Shown here one piece after another: positions 27,815 to 34,847 of a stretch of 64,000 nucleotides of DNA. Numbering within the stretch: position 1 is the stretch's first letter; each line of letters starts with the position of its first letter. Source of the stretch: Oceanibacterium hippocampi (GTDB taxonomy: Bacteria > Pseudomonadota > Alphaproteobacteria > Sneathiellales > Sneathiellaceae); contig NZ_FWFR01000002.1 of assembly GCF_900172325.1 (NCBI RefSeq), positions 558,001 to 622,000 on the forward strand. Reading direction: 5' to 3'. Below the pieces are notes generated by a model, which was given only the letters and a program-made list of their open reading frames with translations, did no database searches and had not been told where the DNA came from. Both the position numbers and the translations under genes were made by a program.

Positions 27815-28105
27815 ATGGCCACGGAGAATGCCCGCAAGACGGTTGCCGAGATCATCGAGGATCCCGGCCAGTTCTACGCCAGCCCCTTCGACGTCGTCCG
27901 CGACGACGAGTTGAGCCGCGACGACAAGCTTCGCGTCCTCGGCGCGATGGAAACCGACGCGCGCGAGCTGGAGGTCGCGGAGGAGGAGAACATGCAGGGC
28001 GGCGAAACATCCCGCCTCACGGATGTGCTCGAGGCGATCCGCCTGCTCGCGCCCGACAAGGCATCGGCGCATGCGCTCGGCGAGCGTCGTAACACCAAGC
28101 AGTAG
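27815..28105 (+). CDS. small acidic conserved protein, function unknown
   Basis: A 96-residue soluble, acidic protein, not tied to any function. Visible pattern: SRDDKLRVLGAMETDARELEVAEEENM, the kind of stretch seen in small conserved alphaproteobacterial proteins next to stress genes, then an amphipathic helix (LTDVLEAIRLL). No signal peptide or membrane segment. The start follows CGGAGATCACC. It most likely shares the EcfG-type promoter of dps. Confidence 0.8.
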   Translation: MATENARKTVAEIIEDPGQFYASPFDVVRDDELSRDDKLRVLGAMETDARELEVAEEENMQGGETSRLTDVLEAIRLLAPDKASAHALGERRNTKQ

Positions 28106-28160
28106 CGCCCGTCAGGTTCCACGACGTTTCCGCCGGCTCCCTCTCCGTCCGCGCGGAAAC

Positions 28161-28202
28161 GGGCGGCCGTGCCGGACCCCGCCGGGTCAGGCGCGGCCGC
28201 CC
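28161..28202 (+). terminator. long stem-loop between convergent genes
   Basis: An 18-position stem (GGGCGGCCG / CGGCCGCCC outside, GCC/GGC and GACCC/GGGTC inside, with one T.G pair and one mismatch) closes a CGCC loop between the stops of the small dps-linked gene and the exchanger gene. TGTCTTC follows on the plus strand. It may terminate both directions. Confidence 0.6.
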
Positions 28203-28207
28203 TGTCT

Positions 28208-29245
28208 TCAGCCGCCGGCGAGCAGGATCGCCATCGCCCCGCCATAGAGCCCGACAAGCGCCAGCCCCTCGAAACCGATATTGCCCGGGCCGTGCCGCTG
28301 GCGACCGACCAGGCCAAGAATCAGGACGACCGTCATGAGGATGGAAAGCAGCACCAGGAAGGCCTGCTCGCCCGCCATCGCGTGATAGATCGAGCCGTCC
28401 CGGTAGGCGATGTCGGCGGCGCCGACGAAGAGAACATCGAAGCAGTTCCCGCCGAGTATGCCCCCGACGGCCAGGGTCAGTGCGCCGCGGCGCACCGCGG
28501 CGACGGTCGTCACCAGCTCCGGCGTCGAGGTCGCAAGCGCCGTGACCAGCGCCCCGACGACCGTTTCCCGCAACCCGCCCAGGCGAACGAACGCCAGGCC
28601 GCTCTCGGCGATCAGGTATCCGGCAACCGCCACAACCAGACCGAGGGCAAGGATCCCGGCCAGCAGCGAGCCGGTCCCGGGCGATCCCTCCGGACCGCCT
28701 TCGGGCCGGTCGGGACGGGTTTCCGGGGTCTCGGCCGGCCCCCACATGGGCTCCGTCCGGACACCGGAGCCGAGCCGCAGCCCGACTAGGTAGAGCGCGA
28801 ACAGGACCGGCGTCGCCGGATGGATGCCGAGAAACGTGACCGGGTCGAGGTGGCCGGCGGCAAGCAGCACCGTCAGCATCATGACCAGCATCAGGCCGCT
28901 CACCATGTTGGTCAGCGATGCCGCTGCGTGTTCCAGGTTGGCATGGCGATAGGCGAGGTCGGCGGCGACCAGAAACAGGGTTTGCGCGGCAATCCCGCCG
29001 AGCGCGTTGGAGAGCGCGAGATCGACATAGCCGTCTCCGGCGGCAACCACCGAGGTCACGAGGCCGGACAACGAAGTCGCGGCCCCGAGAAACAGGGCGC
29101 CGGCAATCGCCTCCCCGAGACCGGTGACGTCGGCCAGGCGGTCGACCAACCGGGTCAGCCGGATTCCGCCCAGGAGAATGGCGACCGAAGCCGCGGTGAA
29201 GACCAGCAACGCCGGCAGAACAGACTGGGACTGGATATCGGGCAC
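28208..29245 (-). CDS. CaCA-family sodium/calcium exchanger
   Basis: An inner-membrane cation antiporter of 345 residues with two homologous halves of about five helices each. The alpha repeats are represented by [25 protein letters not shown] and [26 protein letters not shown]-like sequence (here [10 protein letters not shown]), joined by a hydrophilic Pro/Gly/Glu-rich loop at about 165-190. It would export Ca2+ or another cation using Na+ or H+. The GTG start follows GGAAGGCGATC. It lies 63 bp after a small membrane-protein gene that carries an EcfG-type promoter and is probably co-transcribed. Confidence 0.85.
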   Translation of the reverse strand: [345 protein letters not shown]

Positions 29246-29308
29246 GATCGCCTTCCTGAGAGTGCATGGCGCACCGGTGCCGGCCGGCGCCGGGATCGCT
29301 CGGCGCGC

Positions 29309-29617
29309 CTAGTCCGGGAGGGGCTGTCGGGAGGGCGGACGGCGGATCATCCTCCCACCCAGCAGGATTGCGGGAACCGTCGCCGCCAACGCGATGAGGG
29401 TTGCCGGCGGAAAGACCGCCACATCGGTCGCGAAGCCGAAGCCGAACAGCAACGAGGCGGTCATGAAGAATGTCCCGCCGGTGATCATGGACACCACCGT
29501 GACGAAGACCAGATAGGCGGCCGCCAGCGGCAACCGGGGATGCCGCGCATGCCGGCAATAGGGCCAGGCAACGACCATGAAGGCGCCCCAGAGCGCCAGT
29601 ATCAGTCCGCCGATCAT
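29309..29617 (-). CDS. small membrane protein, function unknown
   Basis: A 102-residue hydrophobic protein with about three membrane helices (residues 3-20, 29-55 and 66-88) and a basic tail (RMIRRPPSR). No known domain is recognised. An exact EcfG-type promoter ends 28 bp before its start, so it belongs to the general stress response and may form an operon with the cation exchanger downstream. Confidence 0.75.
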   Translation of the reverse strand: MIGGLILALWGAFMVVAWPYCRHARHPRLPLAAAYLVFVTVVSMITGGTFFMTASLLFGFGFATDVAVFPPATLIALAATVPAILLGGRMIRRPPSRQPLPD

Positions 29618-29644
29618 GTCAAGAGATCCCTGCCATGCCGGTTG

Positions 29645-29669
29645 AACGCCTGTCGGCCCGGATTGTTCC
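29645..29669 (-). promoter_or_regulatory. EcfG-type promoter, minus strand
   Basis: Read on the minus strand: GGAAC (29669-29665), 16 bp, CGTT (29648-29645), 28 bp before the small membrane-protein gene that starts at 29617. It is back to back with a plus-strand copy whose GGAAC begins 7 bp away. Confidence 0.85.
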
Positions 29670-29675
29670 CGTCAT

Positions 29676-29700
29676 GGAACCAAAGCGGATGGCGCGCGTT
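29676..29700 (+). promoter_or_regulatory. EcfG-type promoter, plus strand
   Basis: GGAAC (29676-29680), 16 bp spacer, CGTT (29697-29700), 30 bp before the small gene at 29731. It is one half of a divergent pair that could fire both ways from a single stress signal. Confidence 0.85.
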
Positions 29701-29730
29701 CCTTGTTCAAACGCACCGAAGGAACAGGAG

Positions 29731-29958
29731 ATGACCGACCCGCGTGGCCGGACATCCGGAAACGCGCCGGGAAATCCGGATGAGAACACCGCCAGAAATC
29801 GTCCCGGCCGGGATGATGCGACGCACATCGATCCACGCGCGGCGAGACAGGCCGAGATCATCCTCGACACGCGCCGGAAACGCTGGCGCTACGTCGCCAT
29901 TCTCGGGCTCGCCGTGGTGTTCCTGTTGATCGCCTTTCTGGCGGCGATTCCATCCTGA
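29731..29958 (+). CDS. small single-span membrane protein, function unknown
   Basis: A 75-residue protein with a hydrophilic, Asn/Arg/Asp-rich N-terminal half and one C-terminal membrane helix (WRYVAILGLAVVFLLIAFLA, about residues 52-71), so it looks tail-anchored with its bulk in the cytoplasm. The ATG at 29731 is preferred to upstream starts because GGAACAGGAG precedes it and the EcfG-type promoter would fall inside a longer gene. No family is recognised. Confidence 0.7.
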   Translation: MTDPRGRTSGNAPGNPDENTARNRPGRDDATHIDPRAARQAEIILDTRRKRWRYVAILGLAVVFLLIAFLAAIPS

Positions 29959-30142
29959 CGTCCGGGCAGCGTCCGAATTCTCGGACGCCCCCGGCAATGA
30001 CCATGCAGCAGAAGGAATCGGGAGAACGGCAGCGGCCGCCCCGATGTCAGTTACTCAGTATGTCGTCGGTGGCGTCGGACTGCCGCCAGACCCACGCCCG
30101 TTCGCGTTGCCCGATGACCGGACCCTTGACCGGAGGCATTCC

Positions 30143-30643
30143 ATGACAATGGCACGCGATATCATGCAACCCGCCGAAGCCATCGTGCATGTCGCACATT
30201 CGCTTCGCGAGGCCCTGATCCGATTCCGCGAAAGCGACACCGACTATCTCGTTGCCCTGGACGGCAACCAGGTCGCCGGCGTCATCGACCGTGCCCTGCT
30301 GGTCGATCTCGACGCGAAAACGCCCGGGATCAGCGATGAACTGATCGGCAACCTCGATTCCCTGAAATTCCGCACCTGCCGGCTCGACGACGACATCACC
30401 GTGGTCGAGCGACTGCTGACCTTCTCCGATGCGGGTATCGTCGCCGTCGTCGACGAGGATCACCAGATCCACGGCCTGATCGGCCCGAGCGACCTGGCCC
30501 CCGGCGACGACACCGCCGCCCCAGACAGGAAGCGGCGCGCCCGCGACCCGATGGAGAAGGCGCCCGACACCGCCCCCTTCGGCGAGGTGAAGAGTTACAC
30601 GACCCGGCCGCATGTCCCGCCGGCGAAGAAAAGGCGCGACTGA
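30143..30643 (+). CDS. CBS-domain protein
   Basis: A 166-residue protein with a pair of CBS motifs (residues about 1-60, MTMARDIMQPAEAIVHVAHSL, and about 70-120, GIVAVVDEDHQIHGLIGPSDL), which typically bind adenosine nucleotides. A basic, disordered C-terminal tail of about 40 residues (KKRRD end) follows. The ATG at 30143 follows CCGGAGGCATTCC. No GGAAC-type promoter lies directly upstream, so it is probably read from the promoter of the preceding small gene. Confidence 0.8.
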   Translation: MTMARDIMQPAEAIVHVAHSLREALIRFRESDTDYLVALDGNQVAGVIDRALLVDLDAKTPGISDELIGNLDSLKFRTCRLDDDITVVERLLTFSDAGIVAVVDEDHQIHGLIGPSDLAPGDDTAAPDRKRRARDPMEKAPDTAPFGEVKSYTTRPHVPPAKKRRD

Positions 30644-30658
30644 GCCGCGTCGTCGACA

Positions 30659-30683
30659 GGAACCTCGGCCTTCCGCAAGCGTT
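30659..30683 (+). promoter_or_regulatory. EcfG-type promoter
   Basis: GGAAC (30659-30663), 16 bp, CGTT (30680-30683), 50 bp before the small gene at 30734. A 16 bp palindrome begins 5 bp further on, about where transcription should start. Confidence 0.85.
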
Positions 30684-30688
30684 CAATT

Positions 30689-30704
30689 TGGTAGTGAACT
30701 ACCA
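30689..30704. promoter_or_regulatory. palindrome at a predicted transcription start
   Basis: TGGTAGT-GA-ACTACCA is a perfect 7+7 bp palindrome, 5-20 bp after the CGTT box of the EcfG-type promoter. It could be an operator for a second regulator or a 5'-leader hairpin. No binding protein can be named. Confidence 0.55.
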
Positions 30705-30733
30705 GCATCCCGCAAACCGGAAAGGACGGAAAC

Positions 30734-31039
30734 ATGGTCGACAGGAAAGACAAGCATATCCTCAGATTCAACGAGTTGCGCCGCGATCTGGATGAAGTGA
30801 AGGAGGAACGCGGACACTGGGATCAGAGCGATCCCTATGGCGAAACGATCGAATGGCTGGACGCCGAGATCGGTCGCGCGATGCGCGAGATCGACGAGAC
30901 GGCGGAGGCGTCCTGGCCCGACGACGACAAGGAAATGGAGGATCGCTACACCGAACTCCGCCATGCCCTGGACCGGCTGCGCGACGGCGACACGGGCGCG
31001 ACGCCTGCCGGTCACGACGGACACGCCCACCACGCCTGA
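30734..31039 (+). CDS. small coiled-coil-like protein, function unknown
   Basis: A 101-residue, strongly charged protein. Residues about 8-85 are predicted to be mostly helical with Leu/Ile heptad-like spacing (LRRDLDEVKEERGHWD, EDRYTELRHALDRLRDG), and the end is His-rich (GHDGHAHHA), a possible metal-binding tail. No known domain is recognised. GGAAAGGACGG serves as ribosome-binding region. It is expressed from its own EcfG-type promoter. Confidence 0.75.
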   Translation: MVDRKDKHILRFNELRRDLDEVKEERGHWDQSDPYGETIEWLDAEIGRAMREIDETAEASWPDDDKEMEDRYTELRHALDRLRDGDTGATPAGHDGHAHHA

Positions 31040-31063
31040 CGACTGTCGCAGGAAATGCGCCGC

Positions 31064-31137
31064 GGCCGGCATCTCGCCGGCCGCGGCCGTTATCATCTGC
31101 GGCCGGCATCTCGCCGGCCGCGGCTGATATCATCTGC
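31064..31137 (+). repeat. tandem 37 bp repeat with internal hairpins
   Basis: Two direct copies of 37 bp (31064-31100 and 31101-31137) differ at two positions. Each begins with the perfect hairpin GGCCGGC-ATCTC-GCCGGCC and ends TATCATCTGC. They lie between the His-tailed small gene and dodecin, in the leader of dodecin or the trailer of the preceding gene, and could stabilise or attenuate that transcript. Confidence 0.8.
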
Positions 31138-31192
31138 CCCCCCCGGCAGGATAACCGGACACACGACACATTTTCACGAAAGCGAGGACGAC

Positions 31193-31408
31193 ATGTCGAA
31201 GAATGTCTACAGCGTCACCGAAGTCTACGGCTCATCGCCGGACTCGCTGGACGACGCGATCAACAACGCGGTTGAAACCGCCGGCAAGACGCTCCGCAAT
31301 CTCGAATGGTTCGAAGTGTCGGAAATCCGCGGCCACATCGAGGCCGGCAAGGTCGCCCATTACCAGGTCGGCGTGAAACTCGGCTTCCGCTACGAAGGCG
31401 GCAAGTAA
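31193..31408 (+). CDS. dodecin, flavin-binding protein
   Basis: A 71-residue dodecin: KNVYSVTEVYGSSPDSLDDAINNAVETA, the family pattern, with the flavin-stacking Trp in NLEWFEVSEIRG. Dodecamers store riboflavin or FMN and quench the photochemistry of free flavin. The ATG follows GCGAGGACGAC. It is followed by a strong terminator. No promoter motif of its own is seen, so it probably depends on the EcfG-type promoter at 30659. Confidence 0.92.
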   Translation: MSKNVYSVTEVYGSSPDSLDDAINNAVETAGKTLRNLEWFEVSEIRGHIEAGKVAHYQVGVKLGFRYEGGK

Positions 31409-31447
31409 GCCACCACCGCCGCACGGCCCGCAACGGCCCGCAACGGA

Positions 31448-31480
31448 ACGGCGCCCGGAGTTACCCGGGCGCCGTTTCTT
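31448..31480 (+). terminator. rho-independent terminator after dodecin
   Basis: An 11 bp stem ACGGCGCCCGG / CCGGGCGCCGT with a 6-base loop, followed by TTCTT. It separates dodecin from the convergent PRC-barrel gene. Confidence 0.85.
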
Positions 31481-31510
31481 CCTGGCCGACCGTCCCTGTC
31501 TGCGGATCCG

Positions 31511-32281
31511 TCACGGCCACATGAGCGGTCGGTCGTAGTGGCTCTCCAGCGACTTCTCGAACTCGGGGCCGATCTCGGAATGGCCGGTGAATTCAGGGCT
31601 CTCCTTGATCGCCTGGCGCTCCAGGTCGACCTGGACGATCTTGGCCGACCAGTCGATCGCCTTGGCCCAGACCGGCGCGACGATCACCTTCCTGCCGGGC
31701 AGCCAGTTCCGCGTGTCGATGACCATGTAGCGGACGACCCAGGTTTCGTCATCGACCAGGAAGTCCTCGACATGGCCGATCTCGCCGTCGAGCGCCTCGA
31801 TGTGATAACCCTCGACCTCGTTCGCGCTGCGCAGGTGGGAATCGTGGCCCTCGGCGATTTCCGCCTCGCTCTCGCCCGCGGCGTTCCGTTCCTCGGGAAT
31901 CGCCCGCACCGGCTGCAACGGCGGGACCAGCGGCGCCGCCATGACGCCGGCCGGATAGGCCTCCCAGTAATAGGGCCAGTTGTAGTGACGGCGGAGATTG
32001 ATCTCCTCCTGGCGCGAGACCGGCAAGTCGGTCGAGACCCCGGGCCCCTCCTCGATCGCCTTCTTGGAGAGGCCGACGACGAACTTCTCGTCGACGATAT
32101 TGACGTCGTTCACCGCGTCGGGCGCGACCAGCACCTTGCGCCCGAACAGCCAGCCCGTGTCGACCACCATGTAGCGGACGGTCCAGACGCGGTCGTCGAA
32201 AAAGAAATCGTTCGCCTTGCCCACGTCGCCGTCCGACGCCTGGATCCGGTAGCCCTGCAGTTCCTTCATACTTTGCAACAT
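31511..32281 (-). CDS. protein with two PRC-barrel domains
   Basis: A 256-residue protein built from an internal duplication: repeat 1 at about 6-70 (LQGYRIQASDGDVGKANDFFFDD, VRYMVVDTGWLFGRKVLV) and repeat 2 at about 155-220 (VEGYHIEALDGEIGHVEDFLVDD, VRYMVIDTRNWLPGRKVIV). A Tyr/Trp/Pro-rich linker lies between (HYNWPYYWEAYPAG). PRC barrels are adaptor-like modules known from photosynthetic reaction-centre H subunits and RimM. An EcfG-type promoter lies 89 bp upstream. The molecular function is unknown. Confidence 0.85.
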   Translation of the reverse strand: MLQSMKELQGYRIQASDGDVGKANDFFFDDRVWTVRYMVVDTGWLFGRKVLVAPDAVNDVNIVDEKFVVGLSKKAIEEGPGVSTDLPVSRQEEINLRRHYNWPYYWEAYPAGVMAAPLVPPLQPVRAIPEERNAAGESEAEIAEGHDSHLRSANEVEGYHIEALDGEIGHVEDFLVDDETWVVRYMVIDTRNWLPGRKVIVAPVWAKAIDWSAKIVQVDLERQAIKESPEFTGHSEIGPEFEKSLESHYDRPLMWP

Positions 32282-32369
32282 GATCTGGCCTTCCTTTGCC
32301 TGTGTCAGGGGACGGCCACCGCCGCGGCGATCCTTGGCGCTGCGCGGCCAACCGACCGTTGACTAGGGA

Positions 32370-32394
32370 AACGTCTGCGCGCAGTCGCGGTTCC
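32370..32394 (-). promoter_or_regulatory. EcfG-type promoter for the PRC-barrel gene
   Basis: On the minus strand: GGAAC (32394-32390), 16 bp, CGTT (32373-32370), 88 bp before the PRC-barrel start. It lies between the stop of the ABC membrane gene and the PRC-barrel gene. Confidence 0.85.
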
Positions 32395-32405
32395 AACCGC
32401 CGGGC

Positions 32406-33374
32406 TCACATCCAGCGGGTGATCATGCGGTGCTGTACATCCGCCTGCGCGGCGATCCGGTAGAAATTCAGCAGTTCGCGCATCGGATCCGCCAGGCGAT
32501 CGAAGCCGGACATGAAGGCGACGACGATACCGATCGTCGTTTCGCCCTGGATCGCCAGGTAGCCGCCGACGAGAAGGACCGACAGCGGCGCCAGGTTGTT
32601 CATCAGGTTGACCGCGGCCTTCAGGACCGATTTCAGCGCGACGATCTTGATCCGGTTCCGATAGACTTCGTGGACAACGGTCCGGAACCCGTCACCGGTC
32701 AGGCTTCCGCCGTCCTCCTCCGCCCCGGTGATGGTGTCGCTGAGCCCGCGGATGAGCTTCAGCCGTTCCTCGATCAGCCGGTTGAGCCAGGACTGGACGA
32801 ATGGCACGAGGATCAGCTGCGGCACCAGGAACGCGAAGCTCAGCGCCGCGACCAGCGGATCGACCACCAGCATGTAGCCGGTGATCGCGACGAACATGCC
32901 GAGATTGACGACCGGTTGCGAAATCCCCTCGCCGACGAAACCGGCCAGCTTGTCGATCTCGGTGGTGATGACCGAGACAGCCCGTCCCTGGCCGTTGTTC
33001 TCGTCGTCCCGGTCCCGCTCAGCATGGATACGCGCCAGATGGTTCCGGCAATAGGCGGTGGCACTTTCGCTGAGCCAGCCCTGGTAGATGCGGAGCCCGA
33101 ACTTGATCGCGCCCTGCACGGCGACGACGGCGAGATAGATCGCCCCGAGTTCGATGAGCAATGTCGCGTCGCGATCCTCGACGGCGTTGTTGATGATGCG
33201 GCGCTGCAGTTCGAGCGGGGCCATGCTGAGACTGGCGACGGCGAGCGCCACCAGGCTGACCAGCACCTGGTGCTGGCCGGTCATGCGCCAGACGAAACGG
33301 AACAGCGAGCGCACCGGCCTGTCGTCGCCGGTCCTCTCGATGCTCTTGGGCTTAAGCCGGATCCAGCCGAACAT
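32406..33374 (-). CDS. ABC exporter transmembrane domain without ATPase domain
   Basis: A 322-residue protein that matches only the type I exporter membrane domain: about six helices and the long cytoplasmic loops (RNHLARIHAERDRDDENNGQGR, ADPMRELLNFYRIAAQADVQHR). A fused exporter would continue with about 250 residues of nucleotide-binding domain, but the frame stops here and only 124 bp precede the next gene, so no ATPase follows in any frame. The ATG at 33374 follows GGGGGGAC. An EcfG-type promoter lies upstream. It may be a partner for an ATPase elsewhere, or a repurposed membrane protein. Confidence 0.8.
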   Translation of the reverse strand: MFGWIRLKPKSIERTGDDRPVRSLFRFVWRMTGQHQVLVSLVALAVASLSMAPLELQRRIINNAVEDRDATLLIELGAIYLAVVAVQGAIKFGLRIYQGWLSESATAYCRNHLARIHAERDRDDENNGQGRAVSVITTEIDKLAGFVGEGISQPVVNLGMFVAITGYMLVVDPLVAALSFAFLVPQLILVPFVQSWLNRLIEERLKLIRGLSDTITGAEEDGGSLTGDGFRTVVHEVYRNRIKIVALKSVLKAAVNLMNNLAPLSVLLVGGYLAIQGETTIGIVVAFMSGFDRLADPMRELLNFYRIAAQADVQHRMITRWM

Positions 33375-33426
33375 GAACGTCCCCCCTGCCCGTCGCCGAA
33401 CCGCGATGCGGGCATCCCCATAGCCG

Positions 33427-33451
33427 AACGATGGAACTGGGAACAAGTTCC
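33427..33451 (-). promoter_or_regulatory. EcfG-type promoter for the ABC membrane gene
   Basis: On the minus strand: GGAAC (33451-33447), 16 bp, CGTT (33430-33427), 52 bp before the start at 33374. It lies in the 102 bp gap after the histidine-kinase gene. Confidence 0.85.
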
Positions 33452-33476
33452 CGGCGCGGCAACGCCCCGCCGCCGA

Positions 33477-34847
33477 TCAGGCGAGGGGCAGGCGCAGGAT
33501 GACCCGCAGTCCGGGCTCGTTGTCGGCGAGCGCCAGCGCCGCGCCGTGCAGCCTGGCGACCGCGGCCACCAGGCTCAGGCCAAGCCCGCTGCCCGGCGTT
33601 CCCCGGCTCGCGTCGAGGCGCACGAAACGCTGGAGCACGCGCTCCCGGTCGGCGGCGGGAATGCCGGGTCCGCTATCGGCAACCGCGAGGACGGCGGTAT
33701 CGCCCTCGCGGCCCAGCACAACCCGTATCTCCCCGCCTTCCGGCGTGAACTTGATGGCGTTGTCGATCAGGTTGGCGACCGCCTGGCCGAGCAGTTCGCG
33801 ATGGCCCCGGATCATGATCCCTGGCGCGACCTCGCCAACCAGCACGCGGCCGGCCTCTTCCGCCATCGGCTGGTAAAGATCCGCCAGATCGCCGAGCAGT
33901 TGCGAGAGGTCGAGCGAGCTGTCCGCCAGTCGGTTCATGCCGGTCTCGGCATGGGCGATGCTGATGAGCGCCTCGAAGGTGCGGAGGATGGTCTCCAGTT
34001 CGCCGTTGGTCTGCTCGAGGGTCTGCCGGTAGGTGGCGATGTCGCTTTCTCGGCGGAGCGCCAGTTCGATGCCGGTCTTGGCCCGGGTCAGCGGGCTGCG
34101 AAGGTCGTGGGCCAGGCTGTCGGTCACGGTCCGCATGCCGGTCATCAGGGTTTCGCTCTGCTCAAGCATCCTGTTGATGGTTTCCGCCAGCCGGTCGAAC
34201 TCGTCGCCGCTGCCGGCGAGCGGCACGCGGCGGGTCAGATCGCCGGCCAGGATCTCCTCGCTGGTTGCCCGCACCGCGTCGACCCGGCGCAGCGCGTAGC
34301 GGCCGATCAGGACACTGCCAAGGAGGCCGAGCGCCAGCGCCGGCAGGAGCGCCCAGACGATCGCGTTGATCATGATCTCCTTGAAGAGACTGCGTTCCGC
34401 CGTGTCGCGGCCGACGAACAGGTGATAGCCGCCCTTCAGGACAAAGACCCGGCCGCGAACCACATGGCGGGTCGTCGCACCGTTCAGGTTGCGGGCAAGC
34501 GAAAGCTCGCGCCAGCCGTCGGCCGCCGACGCCTCGCGCGGCCACGCGGTCAGGTTGCCGGCGAGCATCGCGAAACCCGGCGTGGCGAGCCCGTAGACGC
34601 CGTCACCGCCACCGCGCGGTCCGCTCCGCTCGGCAATCACCTCGACCAGCCGCCCGATCCCCTCGGCCCGGTATTGCTCGTCAAGGCCCCGGATCTCCGC
34701 CTCGATCGTCTCGTTGAGTTGCGCGTCGATCAGCGACGAGGTCGACCAGTAGATGAAGCCGAGCAGCGCGACCAGGGTCACGCCGAGCAACAGGACGTAG
34801 AGAACCGCGACCTGGAATCCCGATGTCCTGAGCAGCCTAGTCAGCAC
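33477..34847 (-). CDS. sensor histidine kinase
   Basis: A 456-residue membrane kinase: helices at about 12-34 and 157-182 frame a periplasmic sensor of about 120 residues, followed by a HAMP region (about 182-235), phosphoacceptor His247 in DSLAHDLRSPLTR, and a HATPase domain with NLIDNAIKFTPEGG, DSGPGIP and GSGLGLSL. It starts with GTG inside the last codons of the response-regulator gene (11 bp overlap), so the two are a pair. The signal is unknown; the upstream degP-type gene suggests envelope stress. Confidence 0.92.
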   Translation of the reverse strand: MLTRLLRTSGFQVAVLYVLLLGVTLVALLGFIYWSTSSLIDAQLNETIEAEIRGLDEQYRAEGIGRLVEVIAERSGPRGGGDGVYGLATPGFAMLAGNLTAWPREASAADGWRELSLARNLNGATTRHVVRGRVFVLKGGYHLFVGRDTAERSLFKEIMINAIVWALLPALALGLLGSVLIGRYALRRVDAVRATSEEILAGDLTRRVPLAGSGDEFDRLAETINRMLEQSETLMTGMRTVTDSLAHDLRSPLTRAKTGIELALRRESDIATYRQTLEQTNGELETILRTFEALISIAHAETGMNRLADSSLDLSQLLGDLADLYQPMAEEAGRVLVGEVAPGIMIRGHRELLGQAVANLIDNAIKFTPEGGEIRVVLGREGDTAVLAVADSGPGIPAADRERVLQRFVRLDASRGTPGSGLGLSLVAAVARLHGAALALADNEPGLRVILRLPLA

